From NCBI GenBank assembly GCA_014529385.2, contig CM043956.1:60957120-61021119 (forward strand): DNA of 64,000 nt, given 5' to 3'. This DNA comes from Adiantum capillus-veneris. Its lineage: Eukaryota; Streptophyta; Polypodiopsida; Polypodiales; Pteridaceae. Shown piece by piece: positions 33,449-43,285 of the stretch. Within the stretch, counting starts at the first letter, position 1; the number at the start of each line of letters is the position of its first letter. The translations under genes were made by a program, and so were the position numbers. Under the pieces are notes generated by a model that was not told the DNA's origin, did no database searches, and saw nothing but the letters and a program-made list of their open reading frames with translations.

Positions 33449-35076
33449 ATGGCCGACAAGGGGAAGGGAATTATGGAAGAGGGTTTCTCTTCAAAGGACA
33501 GGCAGGAGATTCCTATGGTTTTTGAGATTGGCGAGAGCTTACGGCCACGTCAGTCTGTACCTCCTGTCAACGTGAATGTCCCTCCAGTAGTATAGGGCTT
33601 TATGACAGGGCAACTTGAGGATGATGCGTTTAAAACTTAGTTAGTTGCCGCGGTGAATGTCTTTTCGCAGCTGGTGCAGAATCCGAGGTTTATGGAATTC
33701 TTGCAAGCGCCACCAGTGCAACAGCAAAATAGGCAACCTACGCCGCGTACAGAGCTTGTTGAAGCTCAAGCCCAGGTACTTCATGAGGCGCAGGAGGAAA
33801 GGGAACACTCGCATGTTGCGGAGTCGGGGACTCCAAAGCAGGTTCCTCCCGTGCTTCAACAGGTGGCTAGAACGCCTATTCCACAGGTTATGCCAGTTCA
33901 GCCCGCCACCTTTCAGAGCCAGCATGCTGTCTTGAATGGACAAGGAGTTGGATACCAGGCTATGCACTCAGTTTTTCCACCACCCACGGTACATCCTGGG
34001 TATTTCGGGGGTGGATCAGTGTTCCAAAGTATGGCTGGTTATGCGTCTGGAAGTCAGCCGTACATGCCAGGAACAGTGTTGGGGGGTATGCAAGGCATCA
34101 TGCCAAACCCCATGTATGGTACTATCGGCATGCAACAAGGTTTCCACTGCAACCAGGGTCAGTTTGGGGTGCCACAGGGTCATTTTGGCATGGCTAGTTT
34201 TTCTGGACAGCAGCCAGATATCGCACCTCTGACGCAAAATGTGAATGGCCAACACGTGCCGATCATGCCTAGTACAGTGCCCATGTTGCAGACCATCCCG
34301 TATGACAACTTGGGGGCACTAGAGAAGCCGAAGGCTTACAAAGAAGGTGGTGCAGCAGTAAAGTTCAGTACCTTCAGTGGTTTCGAGGATAAGACAAAGG
34401 CACTCACTTTCCTCCAGCAGTTTGATACAGCTTATGCGGGAGGGAATTTTACAGAGGCCTCGAAGGTCAGGAAAGCTGCCACTTTCTTAAAGGACAATGC
34501 GCTTACATGGTGGACGACATTGTTAATGCAAGGACAGGCACCCGCCACTTGGGTTTACTTCAAGCAAATGTTTGCATCTGCTTGGCTATCAAATGAATTT
34601 GAAGCTGATGTCCTGACAGATTGGCACCAGCTTACTGCAGCTTCGTGCAAGAGCTTGCTGGAGTACAATAGGAGGTTTTGTAAAGCGTTACTCTCAGTGA
34701 CCTCCTACAGATTTGTGCCACTGACAAAGCAGATAGAGAAGTATTGTTGTGGGCTGCCTAAAGGGCTTCGTGATTACTGTACAAAGAACAGAGTGGCTAC
34801 CCTTACTCAGCTTATGGAAGTTGCGAACACTGGTCTTGCCCTGTTGAAAGGAGAGGACAGTGGATTTCCGAGCAGTGATAAAGGAGGGCAGCAAAAGAAA
34901 AATTCAGCGAAGAAGCCCTTTGTGAAAACGGCTCCTGATGCGTCACAGGGGTCAGAACAGGCCACCAAAGACAAGGATTCAGCTGGGACTTCTGGAGCGC
35001 AGGCAAAGAAACAGAAAAGGAAGCCTTTTGTGCGCAAGTCGCTCGAGGAAAAGAAGGTCCTAATGGTTTAGAACAA
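33449..35076 (+). pseudogene. K Gag
   Basis: The start MADKGKGIMEEG is at 33449. Two early stops (TAG near 33593, TAG near 33638) are followed by a 472-codon open frame (33653-35071) with a Pro/Gly/Gln-rich N-terminal half, the gag core (KFSTFSGFEDKTKALTFLQQF, TWWTTLLMQGQAPATWVYFK, YCCGLPKGLRDYC) and a lysine-rich tail. A TAG at 35069 and a 2-bp insertion in the TATATATG run just after break the zinc knuckle. It would form the particle shell and bind element RNA. Confidence 0.9.
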
Positions 35077-35373
35077 ATGCTTTATATATGCGAGCAGCTT
35101 GGTCATATTTCTATCAATTGTCCACAAAGGAAAAGGCAAGCTGACTCAGAGGATAAAGAAGACCAGAAAGGCAAGAAGCCTAAACCCACGGCAGGTTTAG
35201 TGCCAGACATGGTGGGTGACAGGTCCAGCATAGATGCCAGTGAGTTATGCAGGGGATGGGGTAAAGTTAGGGATCAGACGGCACTCATCTTCTTTGATCC
35301 AGGTGCCAAAGCCAACTTTATCTCACCAGAGTTAGCTATGAAGCTTGGCATCAGAGCTGAAGAGATGGGGTAA
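35077..35373 (+). pseudogene. K zinc knuckle and start of retropepsin
   Basis: CEQLGHISINC is the remaining half of the zinc knuckle; the first cysteine is out of frame. Then come a lysine-rich linker and the protease active-site region ALIFFDPGAKANFISPELA. A 10-bp duplication at about 35368 (GATGGGGTAA repeated) adds a stop and shifts the frame back to that of pol. Confidence 0.85.
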
Positions 35374-38300
35374 GATGGGGTACACAGCAGAGGCAGGGTT
35401 GGCATGTCTTGGCCACTCAGAGTGTGTTACTCCCATCATTGGAAAACTGCGTCTGCATATTCAGTCGTATGTGGACACTGAAGAGTTTTACATCATGCCG
35501 CTGGAAGGTTGTGACGCCTTGTTGGGGATCCCGTGGATGTTCCGAGTGCATGGAGTCTTGGATGCCTACAACAAAAAGATCACTGTACAGCATAGGGGCA
35601 AAACTCACATCCTGGATGTTAAACTTAAAGGAGAGTCAGTCCCTATTGTATCTGCTTCTGCTATCACTTCTGTAATAAAGAATCATCTTTCTGTGTACCT
35701 GATTTTTGCACGTGATGTCTCAGATAATGATCAATCAAATTTATTTGTGTTAGATAAAGAAAGGTGAGCATTTTTGCAAAAGTTTAGTGACTGTTTTTCT
35801 GATTCATTACCGTCGCAATTGCCGCCAGAGAGACCTGAGGACCATCGGATAGATTTGGTGCGAGGGTATAGCCCACCAAATAGACCTCCCTACAGGGTTA
35901 GTGCGGCGCAGCAGAAAGAGATTATGGGCCAGGTTGAGGAGTTATTAGAGAAGGGGTTGATTCAGCCTAGTTCTTCACCCTTTTGCTCCCCAGTGCTCCT
36001 AGTGCAGAAGAAGGATGGCTCATGGCGCATGTGTATTGATTACCGTGCGTTGAATAAGAATACCATCAAGAATAGGTTTCCTATTCCTCGCATTGATGAT
36101 ATTCTCGATCGTTTAGAGGGTGCTGCAATTTTCAGCAGGATAGACCTGAAGAGTGGGTACCATCAGATTCGTATAAGCCCAGAGGATGTGCACAAGATTG
36201 CGTTTAGAACGACATTTGGTCTTTATGAGTTTCTAGTGATGCCGTTTGGGCTAACAAATGCTCCTGCCACGTTCAACAGAATGATGGACTGGATTTTCCG
36301 CTCGCATCAACATTTTGTTGGAACATTCTTCAATGACATGATTGTGTATTCGAAGAATGAAGAGGAGCATAGGCGTCACTTGACCATTGTGTTCGAAGAG
36401 CTGCGCAGTCACAGGTTACTTGTCAATCCTAAGAAAAGTGAATTCTTTCTCGAAGAGATCCACTTTCTGGGCCACATATTCTCAAAGGATGGTGTTAGAA
36501 TGGATCCCGCAAAGGTCGAAGCTATCAAGACATGGCCAAACTTGAAGACCGTGCACGATGTCAGAAGCTTCTTGGGATTGTGTTCCTACTATAGAAGGTT
36601 TATCAGAAATTTTGCAGAGATAGCATCGCCTCTTCACGCATTGCAAAAGAAAGAGGTCACTTTCAGATGGACCCAAAAAGAGATTTCAGCTTTTAGCCTC
36701 TTAAAGGAAAAGTTGACTTCAGATCCAGTTATTGTTTTGCCAGATCGTAGGAAGTCATTTGTGGTCCAGTGTGACGCGTGTGGCAGTAGCATCGGAGCAG
36801 TGCTAATGCAAGATGGACGGGTAGTAGCTTATGAAAGCCGAATTTTGCAAGGGCCAGAGAGGACTATGCAAGTCTATGAGAAAGAGCTCTTGGCCGTGAT
36901 TCATGCGCTTTCTAGCTGGAAGCACTACCTCTTAGGTGCTGATTTTGTTGTCCAAACAGATCATCAGACCTTGCGATACTTCTTGACACAGTCAAAGTTA
37001 TCCGAAAAGCATATGCGATGGGCAAACATTCTTTCCATGTTCCACTTCCAGATTATGCATGTGGAAGGTAAGAAGAATGTTGTGGCTGATGCGTTATCAA
37101 GAAAGCCACAAATTTCAGCTGTGTCAATTCCTTATCATCATGAGTTAGATGACATGAAGGAACAGTATACTGCTGATGAAGATTTTGCAAGGATCTTTGA
37201 ACAGTTACAAGAGGGGCAACATCACGAGCACTACCTCCTCAGAGATGGTTTTATGATGATGCATGGCAGACTTTGTGTCACTAGGCCACTGCGACATAAG
37301 GTCATGGAAGAGAGTCATGTCCCACCGTATGCAGGGCATCGTGGCATAGATGCAACAGTTAAAGCGGTAGAGACGTTCTTCTATTGGCCTACCTTGAGGA
37401 GAGATGTGGATGCCTTTGTGCGAGCATGCATAGTTTGCCAAAAGGTCAAGTTTGACAGGCAAAAGGCAGCAGGGTTGTTACAACCACTGCCGATTCCGGA
37501 TAAGCCATGGGAAAGCATTGCTATGGACTTTATCTTTGATCTTCCAAGGACGCCAACAAGGAATGATGGTATATGGACCATTATCTGCAGGTTCAGCAAG
37601 CAAGCCCATTTTATCCTTGTCAGGAAAGAGATAAAATCTGATCAGATGGCACGCTTGTTCATGTACAATGTGTTTAAGTACCATGGTATGCCACAATCGA
37701 TTATCAGTGATCGTGATCCTCGCATGACCAGTTTGTTCTGGAGAGGATTGTTTGAGAACATGGGTACTACGCTCAAGTTCTCGTCTTCGTTTCATCCACA
37801 AATTGATGGACAGTCAGAAGAGGCCAATTCTACTGTCTTAGATCTGCTGAAATGCTATGTGTCTGATAATAAGGGCAAGTGGGAACAGTATTTGCCTATG
37901 CTTGAGTATGCGTACAATAATACGGTGCATTCGTCTACTGGCAAAGCACCTTTTGAAATTGTTGAAGGCGGCAAAAAGGTTCCTCCCATTTTGCACACAA
38001 AGGACAGGATCTTTGAGGCACATCGATATGTTGAGAACATGGATGAGATGTATAAGAAGATTAAAGTTGCCTTGGAGAAGACTTAGGCAAAACAGAAAAA
38101 GGCTGCTGATCGTCACCGTCGTGAATTGCTACTATCACCTGGTGATTGGGTTCTCTTAAGGTTCGAAAAGGCAAGGTTAAAGAAGATGAAGGGCAAGGAA
38201 CGGCTGTTTCCTAAGCTTAGCATGCGTTACTATGGGCCTTTTCAAGTGCTTGACAAGATCAGCGACGTGGCTTACAGGCTGAAATTGCCTGATGCGTGGA

Positions 38301-38584
38301 AGATTCATAATGCGTTTCACGTGAGTCTTCTAAGACCCTTCGTGGGTGATGTGCGAGAAGATATGCCAGTTGAGGATCAGCCAGAAGTTGAGGAACTTGA
38401 TGAGATCCTGGTACCTGAGCAAGTTTTGGCACATAAGGACAAAAAAGTTAACGGACAAGTTGCAAGTTGTTATTTGGTGAAGTTCAAGAACTATCCACCT
38501 ATGGATGCAAAGTGGATGGAAGAGCATGAACTGTCAGAGTCACCAAATGTATTGCAGCTCTACCTTGAAGCCTTTGGGTTATAG
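35345..38584 (+). pseudogene. K Pol: protease end, RT, RNase H, integrase, chromodomain
   Basis: One frame of 1080 codons interrupted only by TGA at 35765 and TAG at 38084. Protease end: IMPLEGCDALLGIPWM. RT: WRMCIDYRALN and FFNDMIVYS, where the first catalytic aspartate of the FDDM box is asparagine (AAT at 36332). RNase H: CDACGSSIGAVL, YEKELLAVIHAL, TDHQ. Integrase: ESHVPPYAGHRG to RACIVCQ, then the D, D, E core (MDFIFDLP, ISDRDPRMTS, DGQSEEAN), GPF motif, and a chromodomain with YLVKFKNYPPMDAKWMEE. This is the most intact retroelement gene here; the RT substitution alone should disable it. Confidence 0.92.
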
Positions 38585-38841
38585 CCTACTTATGCCCCAA
38601 CCCAACGTGTGCAAAGGAGGGGTAATGATACAGCTAGTACATCAAATGTACATATGAATTCAGTGCCATAGATGGAAATGGCAAAAGTATGAAGGCCTCA
38701 TTAAGTCATTTGTATCTATGTATGTTATGACCTTTCTTGCGGATACATGCGATGATAAAAGAGTGTTAATAGCACAAGATCATCAGTGGCGTGTCTTTAT
38801 GGTATGCAATCGAGGACGTTTGCGATTTCAAGAGGGGGGTA
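38585..38841 (+). other. K 3' untranslated region and polypurine tract
   Basis: Non-coding. ATTTCAAGAGGGGGGTA ends at 38841, directly before the 3' LTR, as in D. Confidence 0.8.
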
Positions 38842-40437
38842 TGTCACGAGGACGTGGCAGTTATTAACCATGTCACAGAGATGTGGCAACTGCTAACCTT
38901 GGTTGTTGGTTTCTTTCCAATGGGGTTTTTTTTTATTTGTTTAAGACCCTCTTGTTGAAGTAGCAAACGGTCGGACATTGCATGGCCAATGTGAACGGTA
39001 GATTCACCCGTAGACGGGAAGTGGTCGGCACTGGAATTCGTATGGTAAGAGGATGTCTAGGCTCAGAGCAAGATCATATAGGTCCCCCCGTCGCACTTAG
39101 CAAGTTGGTGGATACTAGGAAGTGAACTCAATTAAGGCGTAAAGTCAAGGTGGGACTACCAACAAAAAGTATCCGACAGTTGGGCCACATTGCACTTTTG
39201 GATGCGGCTCCAATGAGGATAGATGGTCAGAAGACCAGTGGGAGCCCAACGGAAGCATCTCCTAAAATTTAGGGAACTGCTATTTTGGGCCGTGAAATGT
39301 GTTCGCGTCATTACCTCTGGTATGACTAGGGGAACATTTTACAACTCTGCCACGAAGTCAACTGGGCAACCGGTCAGGATATTTTTAAGCGGCGAGCCCG
39401 AAACGGGCAAATGCTTGTAAATGCGCCAAGTGTCGAATTTTCATGCACTTTCCTCTTGCAGAAGAAGTGGCGCTGAATTTTATGCTGGGAGAGGCCTCAT
39501 TTCAGCTTTTGTCACAGGTTAAGAGCTATGGAGTGCTTCCTTTCCCTCTCATGTACAGTGTGGTGCTAGGAGTGATGCCCTGTACACTACACACTGCTTT
39601 CTCTCTCCCCTACGTGCAGTTATGCCCTGCACACTACACACTGCTCTGCAGTGTGTAGTGATGCCCTGCACACTACACACTGCTCTGCAGTGTGTAGTGA
39701 TGCCCTGCACACTACACACTGCTCTCTCTCTCCCCTACGTGCAGTTATGTGATGCCCCACAAGAGGGCTACTCATTTGACTGATGTACAGTTGTGTGGGT
39801 TCATGCTTTTGTCTTGAGGCAAGAGCCTCCTTGAGCAAGAACAGGGGTAGCTAACTGCTGCTCCAAAGCAGGCACTGGTGAGGGTCATAACCTCACCGTA
39901 CAGGTGCAAAATCAGCGCTGTGTATGCGCTGTAAATTCACTGTTTTTCAGCCGTACGGACGCCAGGATCATTGGGAATTGTGCCCCACTGGCAAAGGACA
40001 GTTAGGGGACTGTTTGGGGCTGAAAACAGGGCAAAAACCAGTAAATACAGCATGCTGAATTTACTGTTTTTGGACAGGAATCAGAGGGTATACGCCAGTG
40101 CAAGCGAGTTCCATCAGGGGAATTGGTTTCGCGCAAGTTTTGGGGCTGTTATGCTGCCGAAATTTGGCCAAATCAAATGGTATCTAGGTGGATGCACGTG
40201 AAGGATTCCCAGGACCTTACCTTGTAATTTACCCTCCTAAAGAATAAAGAAATACCGAAAGGGGCGCCAATTTTGGGGCCTACAGGTTGTCGGCGTTTGC
40301 TCGGAGCATTCTAGCTTCCGAGCCGTGTGTGTGATCAAGTGTTAATTCCCGTTACAGGTCTCCTTTGCAAAGTGCTCTGCGTGTGTGTTTTAAGTAAAGA
40401 ATTTCGGGTGAAAGCCAACGCCTACTGGCCGGTTTCA
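38842..40437 (+). mobile_element. 3' LTR of element K
   Basis: 1596 bp, about 114 bp longer than the 5' LTR because of an expansion of a CACTACACACTGC unit at 39621-39725. Otherwise it closely matches the 5' LTR. It ends GGCCGGTTTCA, followed by TTGTC. Confidence 0.95.
39621..39725. repeat. 39-bp foldback tandem repeat in K 3' LTR
   Basis: Two perfect hairpins, 39632-39660 and 39671-39699, each have stem CACTACACACTGC, loop TCT and the complementary arm. A third unit lacks the return arm. The 5' LTR has only one plain copy near 32610, so the expansion arose during or after the transposition of this copy. Confidence 0.9.
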
Positions 40438-40442
40438 TTGTC

Positions 40443-40507
40443 CTTAACGAGCTCTTCCCTAGAGCAGCTTCGTCACGCCAAGGCTCTTCACACACGAGCT
40501 ACACCAA
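40443..40507 (-). mobile_element. Element H leader fragment
   Basis: This is the stretch downstream of the H PBS on the minus strand, beginning TTGGTGTAGCTCGTG. It continues across the K insertion into 31868 and leftward. No coding is seen. Confidence 0.6.
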
Positions 40508-40519
40508 GCTTTGATACCA
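40508..40519 (-). promoter_or_regulatory. PBS of element H, initiator tRNA-Met type
   Basis: The minus strand reads TGGTATCAAAGC directly after the LTR end, one mismatch to the canonical TGGTATCAGAGC. This fixes the orientation of H as minus here and marks the adjacent LTR as its 5' LTR. Confidence 0.85.
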
Positions 40520-40543
40520 TGTCAAAGTCGACGATGCGAAAGC

Positions 40544-40619
<76 letters not shown>

Positions 40620-40810
40620 TCCCGAACCAATCAACCTTGGCAATGAATAACTGAATGTGTATACAATGGAGGCAAGGGGTTGCTTATATAGCAATCCCAG
40701 TAAATTGCCCTACCCAAGACTTTGACAAATAAGTAAACTAAATACCTAAAAGCCAAACTAAATAATGGGATCACATTGGGCAGTTCACTTGAGATGCCAA
40801 AACTTTAACA
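40520..40810 (-). mobile_element. 5' LTR of element H, right half
   Basis: 291 bp, near identical to 28629-28905 in opposite orientation. The GA repeat is about 70 bp (40548-40617) against about 39 bp in the other copy. The minus-strand TATA box is at about 40685-40692. The AAAAG at 40811 is the target duplication matching CTTTT at 28906. Confidence 0.9.
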
Positions 40811-42008
40811 AAAAGGCACTAGGGTTATTACAGCCACTGCCAATTCCGGATAAGCCATGGGAAAGCATTGCTATGGATTTTATCTTTGATCTTTCAAGAA
40901 CGTCGACATGGAATGATGGTATATGGACCATTATTTGCAGGTTCAGCAAGCAGACCCATTTCATTCCCTGTCAGGAAGAAGATAAAATCTGATCAGATGG
41001 CACGGTTGTTCATGTACAAGGGTGTGTTTAAGTACCATGGTATGCCACAGTTGATTGTCGGTGATCGTGATCCGTGCATGACGAGTTTGTTTTGGAGAGG
41101 ATTGTTTGAGAACATGGGCACTACGCTCAAGTTCTCGTCCTCGTTTCATCCACAAACTGATGGACAATTAGAAGAGGCTAATTCTACCGTCTTGGATCTG
41201 CTGAAATGTCAGATAATAAGGGCAAGTGGGAACAATATTTGCCTATGCTTGAGTATGCGTACAACAATACGGTGCATTCGTCCACACGCAAGGCACTATT
41301 TAAGATTGTTGAAGGTGGCAAAAAGGTTCCTCCCATTTTGCATGCAAAGGACAAGATCTTTGAGGCAGCTGAGAATATGGATGAAATGTATAAGATAATC
41401 AAAGTTTCCTTGGAGAAGACTCAGGCAAAGCAGAAAAGGGCTCCTGATCGTCATCGACATGAACTGTTGTTTTCACCTGGTGATTGGATTCTATCGAGGT
41501 TTGAAAACGCAAGGTTAAAGAGATGAAGGGCAAGGAACGGTTGTTTCCTAAGCTCAGTATGTGTTACTCTGGGCCTTTTCAAGTGCTTGAGAAGATCAAC
41601 GATGTTGCGTATACATTCAAATTGCTTGACACTTGGAAGATTCATAATGCGTTTCACGTGAGTCTTCTAAGACCCTTTGTGGGTGATGTGCCAGAAGATA
41701 TGCCAAATGAAGATCAGCCAAAAGTTGAGGAACTTGATGAGATCTTGGTACCTGAGTAGATTTTGGCACATAAGGAAAGAAAAGTTAAGGGAAAAGTTGC
41801 ACGACGCTATTTGCGGAAGCTCAAGAACTATCCACCTAAGGATGCAAAGTGGATGGAAGAGAGTGAACTTTTGAAATCACCAAATGTATTGCAGCTCTAC
41901 GTTGAGGCCTTTGGGTTACTGCCTACGTATGCCCCAACTCAACGTGCTCAAAAGAGGGGTAATGACGGAGCTAGCACATCAAATGTACATACGGATTCAG
42001 TGCAATAG
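40811..42008 (+). pseudogene. J Pol, right half: integrase core and chromodomain
   Basis: It begins [20 protein letters not shown], exactly where the minus-strand J half stops. The core shows [23 protein letters not shown] and FHPQTDGQLEEANSTV in changing frames, then CYSGPFQVLEKINDV and a chromodomain with KLKNYPPKDAKWMEESEL. Several frameshifts and a TAG at 41757. Where D and K have a TAG before the GPF region, J has CAG. Confidence 0.8.
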
Positions 42009-43285
42009 AAGTGTGCATCGCTCTTCAAGTGTTAAAGGAGTTATGCTCACTTCTATCATAGATGGAAATGACAAAAGGATGAAGGTCTCATTAAGTCATT
42101 TGTATCTATGTGTTACGACCATGGGAAGGCCTTGCAGCCACGAGCTGGTGGGCCGACCGGCACTGGAATTCGAGTAGTAAAAGTATGTCTAGGCTTAGTT
42201 CAAAGTCACTTAGGCCCCCTCGCTACACTTATGAGTCTGTGGGTACTAGGAATTAATTCAAAAGAGGCTAAGTGGACACTTGGCGGCTTCTCATGTAGTT
42301 TCCCAGTCTAGCTGGAAGAGGGGGCGCCCATTTTTGAGAGAGGAGCTGAATTCGGCTCATAGAGTTACTACAGAGTGTGGGTGAGTAGTGGGTGCAGGTC
42401 TCATAGCTTTAATGGAAAGCTTGCCTTCTCCCTTGTCTTATGTAGCGCGATGATTCCACTCTCGTGCATCTCTCTCCCCCTTTGAATATAGAAACGTGAT
42501 GCCCCGCGCGAGGGCTTTTCATCTATATGTACAGTTGTGTGGGTTCATGCGCGATTGCCGTAGGCAAGAGCCTCTTGCACAGGTACAGGATTAGCTAGTT
42601 GCTAATCCCCCACAGGTACATGTGAATTTGGAGAGATTTCTCGCGAGAAATCTCGTCTGATTCAAAGGCAAGTAGCCCTACATGTGCGAGAGCTCGAGGG
42701 CTTGCTATGGATGCGATCGGCATGCGAAACGGAGCTCAAAACAGGAAATTACAGCCTGCTGTGTAAATTTTCAGGTTTAGGGTTTCGGCCCTAATAGGTC
42801 TCTAATACCCCTAGGAGGTCCAGGGAAATGAGGGGACCGTTGTACATGCGATCTGGTGCATTTTCGGGGCAGAAAACAGAGAATTCAGCGTGCTGCACAT
42901 TCTCGCCAGAATTGGGAAAGTGCCCGTATGCGCCGGGAAAGTCATTCATTGCGTGGGGATTTTGTCTGTGAAGTTTCCTAGTACATTTATGCTGCCGAAA
43001 TCGGGCCAGAACATGTCTTTTTCAGCCCGGATTGTGCGGGACAGCTTGTAGGAAATCGTAGGTCTTATTCCCTTCTTGATAAGAATAAAGAAATACCGAA
43101 AGGGGCGCCAGTCTTTGGGGCCAACAAGTTGTCGGCGTTTGCTTGGAGCGCTCTAGCTTCCAAGCCTTGTGTGTTCAAACTGTTAATTCTAGTTATAGGT
43201 TTTATTTGCAAAGTTTCTCTGTCCTAAAGTCTAAAGTAAGTTTCGGGTGAAAGCCAAAGTCTACCGCCCTACGGGGCCGGTTTCA
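42009..43285 (+). mobile_element. J 3' end and LTR, 5' part of the LTR deleted
   Basis: A short 3' non-coding stretch to about 42120 passes without polypurine tract into the LTR at the point equivalent to about base 180 of the K LTR (CCGGCACTGGAATTCG). The rest of the LTR is present with the shared box at 43081-43110 and ends GGGGCCGGTTTCA at 43285. It is more diverged from D and K than they are from each other. The next base is inside M pol. Confidence 0.8.

Larger units (their letters stand above)
31869..40437 (+). mobile_element. Element K: nearly intact family 1 chromovirus, TSD TTGTC
   Basis: 8569 bp with 5' LTR 31869-33350, PBS, gag, protease, pol, polypurine tract and 3' LTR 38842-40437. 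The target duplication TTGTC lies at 31864-31868 and 40438-40442. The LTRs are very similar except for a repeat expansion in the 3' LTR. It has fewer lesions than D. It landed after, or independently of, the H/J rearrangement around it. Confidence 0.95.
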
